This document shows positions 34,287-42,867 of a DNA stretch of 64,000 nt, piece after piece. A model generated the notes under the pieces. It was not told the DNA's origin. It saw only the letters and a list, made by a program, of their open reading frames with translations, and searched no databases. Every line of letters begins with the position of its first letter. Position 1 is the first letter of the stretch. This DNA comes from Microthrixaceae bacterium (GTDB lineage: Bacteria > Actinomycetota > Acidimicrobiia > Acidimicrobiales > Microtrichaceae): NCBI GenBank assembly GCA_023957975.1, contig JAMLGM010000002.1:62001-126000 (forward strand), written 5' to 3'. A program made the position numbers and the translations under genes.

Positions 34287-35073
34287 AGGGGGAATTTGCT
34301 GCCTTCAAAGCGACGTCGGCCATTTCGGGTCGACAGATCAACAGGTCGGGAAGATACGGGTCGGGCTGGTTGTATCGAAGGGGGCTGCCGTCGAGGCGCG
34401 AGACCCACAGCCCTGCGGCGGCAGCGACGGCCACCGGCGCGCACGAGTCCCACTCGTACTGTCCGCCGGAGTGGGCGTAGATGTCGGCCTCGCCGCGCAG
34501 AATCGCCATCGTCTTGGCTCCGGCCGAGCCCATGGGCACCAGCACTCCGTCGAGTGCCTCGCGTATCGCCATCGCTTCGTAGGCCGGACGGGTCCGGCTG
34601 ACCACCAGGCGCGGGGGACCGTCGTGTGGAGGAACTACCGCCGGATGCAGGGTGGTGTAGGTCTCGCCGAGCGCGGGCAGCGAGACCGCTCCGGCGGCGG
34701 CGACGTGATCGACGGCGATGGCGATGTGTACGGCCCAGTCGACGCGAGGGATCTCGGAGAACTCCCGGGTTCCGTCGAGCGGGTCGATGATCCAGGTCTT
34801 CGCGGCGTTCAGCCGGGCGCGCACTCCCTCGGGGTGTTCGTACTGTTCCTCGCTGAGGACCGGGTCGTCGGGGCGCACCTCGGCGAGTCGGTCGAGGATC
34901 CAGCGATTCGCCACGGCATCGCCGAGCGCCTTGATGCGATACGGAGGCTCGCCGTCCGATTCGAGCTTGTCTCGAAGGCTGACGAGCAACTCGGCGGCCC
35001 CCTCGGCGAGGTCGGACGCGAGTTGATGGTCGGCCCGGTCGACCTCGGGAGGTGGGGTGTCGTGGCGAATCAT
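34276..35073 (-). CDS. cysQ: Inositol monophosphatase family, CysQ-like PAP phosphatase
   Basis: A 265-residue lithium-sensitive-type phosphatase. The metal-binding Asp motif is WIIDPLDGTREFSE, with an upstream Glu pair in SEEQYEHPEG, and the C-terminal WDSCAPVAVAAAAG completes the site. It is closest to CysQ, which converts 3'-phosphoadenosine 5'-phosphate to AMP, but inositol or fructose-1,6-bisphosphate activity cannot be excluded. ATG 35073 was chosen over the longer frame (35235), which runs into the divergent glgA gene. CysDNC at 46995-49878 makes the PAPS whose by-product this enzyme would clear. The divergent gap to glgA is only 46 bases. Confidence 0.8.
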   Translation of the reverse strand: MIRHDTPPPEVDRADHQLASDLAEGAAELLVSLRDKLESDGEPPYRIKALGDAVANRWILDRLAEVRPDDPVLSEEQYEHPEGVRARLNAAKTWIIDPLDGTREFSEIPRVDWAVHIAIAVDHVAAAGAVSLPALGETYTTLHPAVVPPHDGPPRLVVSRTRPAYEAMAIREALDGVLVPMGSAGAKTMAILRGEADIYAHSGGQYEWDSCAPVAVAAAAGLWVSRLDGSPLRYNQPDPYLPDLLICRPEMADVALKAANSPYGF

Positions 35074-35107
35074 TGCCTCGGATTCTGCCAAAAACCGGCG
35101 AGGCGAA

Positions 35108-35113
35108 TACGGT
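35108..35113 (+). promoter_or_regulatory. -10 box for leaderless glgA
   Basis: TACGGT lies 6 bases before GTG 35120. With only 46 bases between glgA and cysQ starts, a leaderless glgA transcript fits the space. Confidence 0.5.
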
Positions 35114-35119
35114 CGTGCG

Positions 35120-36523
35120 GTGCACGTTGTGTTTGCGACCGCGGAGATCGAGCCGATCGTGTCCACCGGCGGACTCGGTGCGGCGTCATTCGGGCTCGTC
35201 AATGCCCTTCGCCGCACGGGGGTGGAGGTCACCATCGTCGTACCCGCCTATGCGCCATGGGACCTGCCCGAGGAACGGATCGTTCCGCTCGCGGTTCCTG
35301 CCTGGGTCGGGCAGGCTCGGGCCCGGATCGGCGTCCATCCGGCGGTCGGGAGGATCGCCATGATCGAGGCGCCGACGATCGAGCGCCCGCACCCCTATGT
35401 CGATCCCGCCACGGGGCAGGGGTGGGGCGACAACGACCACCGGTTCTTTGCGTGGTCGGCCGCAGTCGGCGCGCTGTGTCACGACCTTCGCTCCTCCGGC
35501 GAACGGGTCGACGTGGTGCACGTGAACGACTGGCACGCGGCCACGACGCTCGCTCATCTCGACGAGTCGTTTCGCACGGTGCTGTCGATCCACAACCTCG
35601 CCCATCAGGGGTGGGGCGGTCTCGGCTGGATGGACGCGCTGGGTCACCGTGGCGCGGCGTTTGTCGAACGCGGGGCGGTCAACGCGTTGTCGGGGGCGGT
35701 ACGCCTGGCCGACCGGATCGTCGCGGTCAGCCCGACCTATGCGAACGAGATCCGCACCTTCGAGGGCGGCATGGGCATGGACGCACTGTTGCGGGATCGC
35801 GGCGACGCGGTCGTCGGCATCCTCAACGGAATCGACGTCGACGACTGGAATCCGGCCACCGACGAGGCGTTGGTGTCGAGGTTCTCGGTCGACGATCTCG
35901 AGTCCCGGTCTGCGAACCACCCGGCGTTGTGCGCCGAGCTCGGTCTCGAGGTTGGCCCGGGCCCACTCGTGGTGTCGGTGAGTCGATTCGACGGACAAAA
36001 GGGCATCGACATGATTCCCGAGGTGAGCCACCTGCTGGCCCGGATTCCGACGCGGATGGCGTTTCTGGGGTCGGGGGATAAGGCGACCGAGGCCGCAATG
36101 TCGGGGGTGGCCGCGTGGAATCCGGGCCGCATCGCGTTTCGCCAGGGCTTCGACGCGGCGTTGGCCCATCGGATGTTCGCGGCTGCCGACTTCGCGATCG
36201 TTCCGAGCAGATTCGAGCCGTGCGGGCTCACCCAGATGCAGGCCATGCGCTACGGGGCGCTGCCGATCGTGTCCGATGTCGGCGGTCTGCACGACACCGT
36301 CGTCGACGTCGACGATCAGCCGCGGCGAGGGGTCGGGGTGAAACTGCACGCGGTCAGTGGAGCCGGCATCGTCGACGGGGTGCACCGTGCCGCTCGGCTG
36401 TTTTCGAACCGGGCGCGTTTCGAGCGTGTCCGCAGGCGGGCCATGTCGCTCGACTGGTCCTGGGACGGCCCGGCCCTGCGATATCGCGACCTCTACGGGG
36501 AACTCTCGGTAAACAGCGGCTGA
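35120..36523 (+). CDS. glgA: Glycogen synthase, GT5
   Basis: A 467-residue GT5-type enzyme that extends alpha-1,4-glucan from ADP-glucose. It has VNDWHAATTLAHL, HNLAHQGWGG, SPTYANEIRTFEGG and, near the C-terminus, PSRFEPCGLTQMQAMRYGALP, the conserved acceptor-site and Glu region. The normally invariant KTGGL at residues 15-19 reads STGGL here; Lys15 binds ADP-glucose in the E. coli enzyme, so the change is notable. GTG 35120 was chosen because TACGGT lies 6 bases upstream and homology starts there. glgC follows after 40 bases with its own promoter signal. The whole block is glycogen or alpha-glucan metabolism. Confidence 0.9.
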   Translation: MHVVFATAEIEPIVSTGGLGAASFGLVNALRRTGVEVTIVVPAYAPWDLPEERIVPLAVPAWVGQARARIGVHPAVGRIAMIEAPTIERPHPYVDPATGQGWGDNDHRFFAWSAAVGALCHDLRSSGERVDVVHVNDWHAATTLAHLDESFRTVLSIHNLAHQGWGGLGWMDALGHRGAAFVERGAVNALSGAVRLADRIVAVSPTYANEIRTFEGGMGMDALLRDRGDAVVGILNGIDVDDWNPATDEALVSRFSVDDLESRSANHPALCAELGLEVGPGPLVVSVSRFDGQKGIDMIPEVSHLLARIPTRMAFLGSGDKATEAAMSGVAAWNPGRIAFRQGFDAALAHRMFAAADFAIVPSRFEPCGLTQMQAMRYGALPIVSDVGGLHDTVVDVDDQPRRGVGVKLHAVSGAGIVDGVHRAARLFSNRARFERVRRRAMSLDWSWDGPALRYRDLYGELSVNSG

Positions 36524-36551
36524 GACGCCTCAAAACGCCGGAAGTCGCCGG

Positions 36552-36557
36552 TAGTGT
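36552..36557 (+). promoter_or_regulatory. -10 box for leaderless glgC
   Basis: TAGTGT lies 6 bases before GTG 36564, the same spacing as for glgA. There is no Shine-Dalgarno. Confidence 0.5.
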
Positions 36558-36563
36558 GAGTGC

Positions 36564-37799
36564 GTGGCTGCACCGAAGGTCCTTGTGATGATCGTGGCGG
36601 GCGGTGAGGGCAAGCGCTTGTTACCGCTCACGAATGACCGGGCCAAACCCGCCGTGCCGTTCGGCGGCAACTATCGGCTGATCGATTTCGTGTTGTCGAA
36701 CTTCGCCAACGCGCAATACACCCGCATCGTGGTGTTGACCCAGTACAAGAGCCACAGCCTCGATCTGCACATTTCGCGGACGTGGCGGTTCTCAACGTTG
36801 CTGGGAAGCTACGTATCCTCGGTGCCGGCGCAGATGCGCAACGGTCCGAAGTGGTTTTCGGGCTCAGCGGATGCGATCTTTCAGAACCTGAACCTCATCA
36901 CCGATGAACGCCCCGACATCGTGTGCGTGTTCGGCGCCGACCACATCTACCGGATGGATCCGTCCCAGATGGTCGAGTACCACATGAGCCACGATCGGGG
37001 CTGCACGGTGGCGGCGATTCCGGTCACGACCCGGGAGGCGACCGCCTTCGGGGTCATCGAGGCCGACGACGAGATGAACGTTCGGCGATTCTGGGAAAAG
37101 CCCGAGGAACCGCCGACGATGCCCGGTTCCGATTCGATGTCGCTGGCATCGATGGGGAACTACGTGTTCGACACCCAGACGCTGATCGACGCGGTGACCC
37201 CGGGGCGCCTCACGGGGCTTCCCCACGACATCGGCGGCGACCTCATGCCGGCGCTCGCCGAGGCCGGACACACCAAGGTGTACGACTTTTCGACCAACCT
37301 CGTTCCGGGCCAGGAGGAGCGCGAGCGCGGGTACTGGCGAGACGTCGGCACGATCGACGCCTACTACGACGCCAACATGGACCTCGTGTCGTCGGTGCCG
37401 GTGTTCAGCCTGTACAACACCGAGTGGCAGGTGTTCACCCACTCGCCCCCGCTGCCTCCGGCGAAGCTGTCGCGGGGCGGTTCCGGTCGCCTTCCCGAGG
37501 TGTCGGACACCCTCGTGGGGGCTTCCGCGATCGTGTCGGGTGCCGTGGCCTCGGGTTCGATCGTGGGGCCGGGGTGCTTCGTCGGTGAGGCCACGCTCGA
37601 CGGGGCGATCCTGTTGCCGGAGGTCACCGTGGGAGCCGGGGCTCAGCTTCGCCGCTGCGTGATCGACAAGAACGTCGTGGTGCCCGCCGGGGCGAGGGTC
37701 GGCCACGATCACGAATTCGATGTCGCTCGTGGCCTGACGGTGTCGAGCCATGGCATCACCGTGGTGCCCAAGGGCTACGAGTTCACCGAGGAGCCGTGA
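36564..37799 (+). CDS. glgC: Glucose-1-phosphate adenylyltransferase
   Basis: A 411-residue enzyme forming ADP-glucose from glucose-1-phosphate and ATP, the committed step of bacterial glycogen synthesis. The N-terminal nucleotide-binding GGEGKRLLPLTNDRAKP and GNYRLIDFVLSN are canonical, as are the VFGADHIYRMDP and WRDVGTIDAYYDANMDL segments. The C-terminal left-handed helix repeats (about residues 300-400) complete the fold. Length matches the family. The start is GTG 36564 by the leaderless -10 motif. Its stop overlaps the next gene as GTGA, so translation is coupled to the MalQ-GlgB protein. Usually allosterically controlled by fructose-bisphosphate or similar; not readable here. Confidence 0.95.
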   Translation: MAAPKVLVMIVAGGEGKRLLPLTNDRAKPAVPFGGNYRLIDFVLSNFANAQYTRIVVLTQYKSHSLDLHISRTWRFSTLLGSYVSSVPAQMRNGPKWFSGSADAIFQNLNLITDERPDIVCVFGADHIYRMDPSQMVEYHMSHDRGCTVAAIPVTTREATAFGVIEADDEMNVRRFWEKPEEPPTMPGSDSMSLASMGNYVFDTQTLIDAVTPGRLTGLPHDIGGDLMPALAEAGHTKVYDFSTNLVPGQEERERGYWRDVGTIDAYYDANMDLVSSVPVFSLYNTEWQVFTHSPPLPPAKLSRGGSGRLPEVSDTLVGASAIVSGAVASGSIVGPGCFVGEATLDGAILLPEVTVGAGAQLRRCVIDKNVVVPAGARVGHDHEFDVARGLTVSSHGITVVPKGYEFTEEP

Positions 37800-40700
37800 A
37801 CGCGCCCGACCGACCGGTTGATTCGGCGAGCGATCTGGTCCAGGTCAGCTACGTCGACGGAACGGGGCGGCAGCGCGAGGCATCCGCGGCGACGCGCGCC
37901 GCGATCGAGGCCACGTTGGCGGCCGCGGAATCCTCGGGCGCAGGGCCGGTCGGCGCAGGGCCGGAGGCGGTCGAGGTTCGACGCGGCGCCGAGTGGACCG
38001 GCGACCGCGGGTGGGGCGTGTTCGTCGCGCTGTCCGCCCTGAGGGTGTCCGACTCGGCGGATCACGGTCTCGGCGACCTGAGCGCGCTCGAGGAACTCGG
38101 CGTCATCGTCGCCGAACTCGGCGGCAATGTGGTGTCGACCCTGCCGTTGTGTGCGACCCGTCCCGACGAGGCCAGCCCGTATTCCCCACTGACCCGGCGC
38201 TGGTTCGACGAGCGCTGGGTCGACCCGGCATGGGTGGCGAGGCGACTGGGTCTGCCCGCCGTCGAGACGCGGCGGCCCGCGGAAGGGGATCTGGCCGACA
38301 CGTTGCACGCCTGGTCGCAGACCCGCGAGGCGTTGGCCCCGATGGCCGCGACCCCCCAGGCGCAGGCGGCGATCGACGAGTGGATGCCGCTTCACCGTGG
38401 CGTCGAGGTCTGGGCGCGATTCAAAGCGGCGGCACGGTTGCACGGCTGGGACCCGCGCGAGTGGCCAGAGGTGGTCGATGGCGTCGTGCGCGAGGGGGGC
38501 GACGTCACCGCGATCGGTCTCGAGCCGGCGGACGTTCGCTTCGAGGTCTTCTGCCAGTGGGCGGTGCAGTCGCAACTCGCTCAGGTGCACGAGCACTTCG
38601 ACGAGATCGGGGTTGGCCTGTATCTCGACCTGCCGGTCGGGGTGAGTGCGGCGAGTTTCGACGTCTGGGAACACCCCGAGTGGTTCGCTACCGATATGAG
38701 CATCGGCGCTCCGCCAGACCGCTTCTTCCCTGAGGGTCAGAACTGGGGATTGCGGCCGATCCATCCGATCGCCGCGGTCGCGACCGACCATGCGTATCTG
38801 CGGGCATGCCTCGAGGCGCAGATGCGTCACTGCCGCTTGTTGCGCATCGACCACGTCATGGGGTTGCACCGCCTGTTCTGGGTGCCGGATTCTTCGCCGG
38901 ACGGCGACGGCGCGTACGTGAGCTATCCGGCCGATGAACAATGGAACGTGGTGATGGAAACCGCCGGGCGATTCGGCGTGACCGTCGTCGGGGAGAACGT
39001 CGGCAACGTGCCCGACGAGGTGCGCACGGCGATGGAGGACCGACGGGTACCCGGCCTGTTCCTGGGCCAGGATGAACTGCGCCCACCGTTTCGAATCGCC
39101 CGGCCGGTGCCATCGGGATGTGTTGCTTCGCTCAACACCCACGACCTCGCGCCGTTCGCCGCCTGGATTGCCAGCGATGCTCCCGGTGACACGACGGGCG
39201 ACGCGATCGACCCGCGCGTGGCCCGCGATCACGTTGTCGCGGAGCTCGGCCTGAGCGACGCGTTGTTGGTGCTGGTGAGCGAACAGGACCTGACCCTCGA
39301 CGATCGTCGTTTCAACCTTCCGGGATCGGTCGGCGGAACCAACTGGCGGTATCGCAGCCGTCTGACCCTGGCAGATCTTCGAGGCGACACCGACCTGGGA
39401 ACCGAAGCTCGACGGGTCCTGGCCAATCTCCATTCATGGAGGCGCACCTCGCGCGGCAACTGGCCCGAAGGGTCGGGTCCCGCGGTGGACGTCGCCGATA
39501 TCGAGTCGTTGCACCGCGGCTCACACGCACGGCTCGCCGACCGTTTCGGGCTGCACCCGGTCATCGCCCGAGGGATGATCGGCGCCGCGGTGGCGGTATG
39601 GGCACCGCATGCGCGGTCGGTGTTCGTTGCCGGCGACTTCGACGGATGGGCGGGCACGCGGCTGACCCAACACGGGACCTCCGGGGTGTGGGACGGGTTC
39701 GCGCCATCCGCGGTGCTCGGAGATCGCTACAAGCTGCGCATCGAGGCGGCCGCCGGACGGTGGCTCGAAAAATGCGACCCGTTCGCCCGGAGCGCGGAAC
39801 TTCCGCCCGGCAACGCCTCGATCGTCACCGCCGACGACCCGGCCATCGACGGTCCCCACCGGACCTGGGGCGATGGCGACTGGATGGCTCGGCGCGCACA
39901 TCATCAGCGGGCGGGCCAGCCGATGTCTATTTACGAGGTGCACCTCGGGTCGTGGCGTTTCGGGGCCGATGGTCGCCCGCTCGGCTATCGAGAGGCCGCC
40001 GCCCAACTCGCCGACTACTGCCGCGAACTCGGTTTCACCCACGTCGAACTCATGCCGGTGATGGAACACCCCTTCGGCGGCTCGTGGGGCTACCACGTCA
40101 CCGGGTTCTTCGCCCCGACCTCGCGCTTTGGCACCCCGAACGATTTCGCAGCCTTCGTCGACGAGCTCCATCAGGCGGGTATCGGCGTGATCCTCGATTG
40201 GGTGCCGGCGCACTTTCCCGAGGATGCGTTCGGGCTGGTCGACTTCGACGGTGAGGCGCTGTTCGAATACGCGGATCCGCGCCTCGGTCGTCACCCCGAG
40301 TGGGGCAGCCGGGTGTTCGATTACGGCCGAAACGAGGTGCGGGCCTTTCTCGTGTCGTCGGCTCGTTGGTGGGTCGAGCGCTACCACATCGACGGGCTGC
40401 GGGTCGATGCGGTGGCGTCGATGCTGTATCGCAACTACGGCCGCGAGGACGGCGAGTGGGTGCCGAACGTGCATGGCGGACGCGAGAACCTCGAGGCCGT
40501 CGCGTTCGTCCGTCACCTCAACGACGAGATCCACACCGCGGCACCCGGCGTGTTGATGATCGCCGAGGAGTCCACCGCCTGGGCCGGGGTGACCGCACCC
40601 ACTTCGCATGGCGGACTGGGCTTCGACCTCAAGTGGGACCTGGGGTGGATGCACGACACGCTCGACTATCTGCAGCGCGACAGCGTGCATCGGCGCTACC

Positions 40701-41419
40701 ACCACAACGACCTGACGTTTCGTGCGATGTATGGGACCTCGGAGCGTTTCGTGTTGCCGCTGTCCCACGACGAGGTGGTGCACGGCAAGGCCTCGCTGGC
40801 ATCGAAGATGTCCGGCGACGACTGGCAACGCGCCGCCAACCTGCGGATGTTGTTCGGGATGCAGTGGACGACCCCGGGGGTGCCGCTGTTGTTCATGGGC
40901 GGCGAGTTGGCGATGAACGAGGAGTGGAACCACGACGCCGAGTTGCCGTGGTGGCTGCTGGAGTTCGACAAGCATCGTGGCGTGCAGCGTTGGGTGGGCG
41001 AACTCAACTCGTTGCAGCGGGCCTTCGCCGCGCTGCGCGCCCCCAGCACCGATGGCGAGACCTTCCGGTGGCTGGACTGCGCCGATACCGACCACAGCGT
41101 CGTGTCCTGGGTCCGGCGAAGCCCCGCAGGTGCTGGTGCTGGTGCTGGTGCCGGTGCGGGTGCCGGGGCTGGTGCCGGTGACGGTGACGTGGTCGTCGTG
41201 GCGAACTTCACGCCGACACCACACTGGGGCTATCGCATCGCTCTGCCGGGGCCGAAGAACTGGAAGTTGGTCGCTAACAGCGACGACCGACGTTGGTGGG
41301 GATCGGGTCATCATGTCGAACCGGTTCTGACGGCGCACGAGGTGGGGTGGGCCGGTTGGGACTGGTCGACCGAGATGACCCTGGCACCGCTGGCGATAAC
41401 GATCTGGAGCAACCGATGA
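37796..41419 (+). CDS. Fused 4-alpha-glucanotransferase (MalQ) and branching enzyme (GlgB)
   Basis: A single 1207-residue frame holding two normally separate enzymes. Residues about 60-560 are a GH77 amylomaltase with the nucleophile region RIDHVMG (Asp352), the acid/base Glu400 in VVGENVGNVP, and THDLAPFAAW. Residues about 585-1190 are a GlgB: a CBM48-like domain (VAGDFDGW), then GH13 with YEVHLGSW, Asp871 in DGLRVDAVASM, Glu924 in AEEST and LSHDEVVHGK. Both active sites look intact. The C-terminus has a (GA)n run coded by repeats near 41130-41180. GTG 37796 overlaps the glgC stop. It could both move and branch alpha-1,4-chains in one protein. The sequence is continuous with no frameshift. 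Confidence 0.92.
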   Translation: MNAPDRPVDSASDLVQVSYVDGTGRQREASAATRAAIEATLAAAESSGAGPVGAGPEAVEVRRGAEWTGDRGWGVFVALSALRVSDSADHGLGDLSALEELGVIVAELGGNVVSTLPLCATRPDEASPYSPLTRRWFDERWVDPAWVARRLGLPAVETRRPAEGDLADTLHAWSQTREALAPMAATPQAQAAIDEWMPLHRGVEVWARFKAAARLHGWDPREWPEVVDGVVREGGDVTAIGLEPADVRFEVFCQWAVQSQLAQVHEHFDEIGVGLYLDLPVGVSAASFDVWEHPEWFATDMSIGAPPDRFFPEGQNWGLRPIHPIAAVATDHAYLRACLEAQMRHCRLLRIDHVMGLHRLFWVPDSSPDGDGAYVSYPADEQWNVVMETAGRFGVTVVGENVGNVPDEVRTAMEDRRVPGLFLGQDELRPPFRIARPVPSGCVASLNTHDLAPFAAWIASDAPGDTTGDAIDPRVARDHVVAELGLSDALLVLVSEQDLTLDDRRFNLPGSVGGTNWRYRSRLTLADLRGDTDLGTEARRVLANLHSWRRTSRGNWPEGSGPAVDVADIESLHRGSHARLADRFGLHPVIARGMIGAAVAVWAPHARSVFVAGDFDGWAGTRLTQHGTSGVWDGFAPSAVLGDRYKLRIEAAAGRWLEKCDPFARSAELPPGNASIVTADDPAIDGPHRTWGDGDWMARRAHHQRAGQPMSIYEVHLGSWRFGADGRPLGYREAAAQLADYCRELGFTHVELMPVMEHPFGGSWGYHVTGFFAPTSRFGTPNDFAAFVDELHQAGIGVILDWVPAHFPEDAFGLVDFDGEALFEYADPRLGRHPEWGSRVFDYGRNEVRAFLVSSARWWVERYHIDGLRVDAVASMLYRNYGREDGEWVPNVHGGRENLEAVAFVRHLNDEIHTAAPGVLMIAEESTAWAGVTAPTSHGGLGFDLKWDLGWMHDTLDYLQRDSVHRRYHHNDLTFRAMYGTSERFVLPLSHDEVVHGKASLASKMSGDDWQRAANLRMLFGMQWTTPGVPLLFMGGELAMNEEWNHDAELPWWLLEFDKHRGVQRWVGELNSLQRAFAALRAPSTDGETFRWLDCADTDHSVVSWVRRSPAGAGAGAGAGAGAGAGAGDGDVVVVANFTPTPHWGYRIALPGPKNWKLVANSDDRRWWGSGHHVEPVLTAHEVGWAGWDWSTEMTLAPLAITIWSNR

Positions 41420-42846
41420 CGGTTTATCTGTGCGTGCACGGTCACGCCTATCAGCCCCCGCGCGAGAACCCCGAGACGGGGGTCGTCGACCGCCAGCCGA
41501 GTGCCGAGCCCTTTCACGACTGGAACGAACGGATCACCGACGAGTGCTACCGGCGTTTCGGGCGCGCCGAGGTGCATGGCCCCGACGGTGGGATCGCCAC
41601 GGTGATGAACCTCTGGGGGGAGGTGAGTTTCGACCTCGGGCCGACGCTCGGGGTGTGGATGGACCGCCAAACCCCCGACGTCGCCGAGATGATCGCCGGT
41701 GGGGAAGCGACCTTCGGCGGGGCGATGGCTCATCCCTGGGTGCACGCGATCCTTCCGCTCACGCCGTTCTGGGATCGTTCGACCATCGTGCGATGGGGCA
41801 TCGACGATTTCGAGCACCGGTTCGGCCGCCAACCCGCCGGGATGTGGCTGCCCGAGACGGCGGTGGACGTGTCGAGCCTCGAGGCGCTGGTGGACGCGGG
41901 CATCACCTGGACCTTGTTGGCGCCGCATCAGGTGCGTCGGGTCGGCGACGCCGGGACCGGTGGTTCGGCTCCCGGCGGTTCGGCTCCCGGTGGTTCGGCT
42001 CCCGGGCATCGACCGCTGGTCGTCGAATTGCCGTCGGGACGCTCGATCACCGTCGTTCCCTACGACGGTGGGCTCAGCCATGGCATCGCGTTCAACGGCC
42101 TCCTCAACGACGGCGTGGCGTTGGCCGAAGCCTTCCTGGAGGCGGCGGACCGAGCGAACGACGGCGACCTCATCGTTGCCGCCACCGATCTGGAGACCTT
42201 CGGTCATCACCATGCATTCGGCGAGATGGCCCTGGCCAAGGCCGTCGAGGTGTGGGTCGAAACCGACGGGGTCGAACTGATTTCACCCGAGCGCTATCTC
42301 GCGCTCGCTGCGCAGCAGGGCGAGCCATTCGAGCGCGGTGAACTGGTGGCGTTCACGAGCTGGAGTTGCGCCCACGGGGTCGAGCGGTGGCGTTCGAACT
42401 GCGGATGTCGGTTCGAAGAAGTCGAGGGGCAGGACCAGTCGTGGCGTGCTCCGTTGCGCGACGCGCTCGACACGGTGGCGGAGGTGACCCGTCGCATCCT
42501 CGTGCAGGAGGCGGGGGCCGAGTTCCACGATGTGTGGGCGGCGCGCAATGCCTACGGGCGGGTGCTGGCGGCGGGGTCGTCCGATGCCGAGCGGGACCGG
42601 CGCGTTCAGGAGTTCCTCGCGGCCCATCTGGTGCCGCGCGCCGACGCCGGCCGGGCGATCGGTTGGATGGAGGCCGAGCGGCTGCGCCTCGAGGCGTGGT
42701 CGAGTTGTGCGTGGTTCTTCGACTCGCTCGACCGCATCGAGACCCAACAGGTGATCGACGAAGCCGAGGTCGCGCTGGAGCACTACAGTGAACTCAGCGG
42801 GCGTCCCCTCAACGGCCTGGCGCTCGCCGACCTCGTGGCCTCTTGA
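41416..42846 (+). CDS. GH57 family alpha-glucan hydrolase/transferase (DUF3536-type)
   Basis: A 476-residue GH57 protein. The N-terminus CVHGHAYQPPRENPETG and FHDWNERITDECY match the DUF3536-linked GH57 subgroup. The nucleophile Glu147 is in WLPETAVD and the acid/base Asp258 in ATDLETFGHHH. The C-terminal region has GVERWRSNCGCRF and WRAPLRDALD, an abbreviated DUF3536; family proteins are often about 800 residues, so this one is short. A GGSAPGGSAPGG insert at about residue 190 is low complexity. ATG 41416 overlaps the previous stop (ATGA). GH57 members act as amylases, branching enzymes or transferases; which one is uncertain, but the operon places it in glucan metabolism. Confidence 0.82.
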   Translation: MTVYLCVHGHAYQPPRENPETGVVDRQPSAEPFHDWNERITDECYRRFGRAEVHGPDGGIATVMNLWGEVSFDLGPTLGVWMDRQTPDVAEMIAGGEATFGGAMAHPWVHAILPLTPFWDRSTIVRWGIDDFEHRFGRQPAGMWLPETAVDVSSLEALVDAGITWTLLAPHQVRRVGDAGTGGSAPGGSAPGGSAPGHRPLVVELPSGRSITVVPYDGGLSHGIAFNGLLNDGVALAEAFLEAADRANDGDLIVAATDLETFGHHHAFGEMALAKAVEVWVETDGVELISPERYLALAAQQGEPFERGELVAFTSWSCAHGVERWRSNCGCRFEEVEGQDQSWRAPLRDALDTVAEVTRRILVQEAGAEFHDVWAARNAYGRVLAAGSSDAERDRRVQEFLAAHLVPRADAGRAIGWMEAERLRLEAWSSCAWFFDSLDRIETQQVIDEAEVALEHYSELSGRPLNGLALADLVAS

Positions 42847-42867
42847 CCCACGCGGTGCTCGCGTCGG

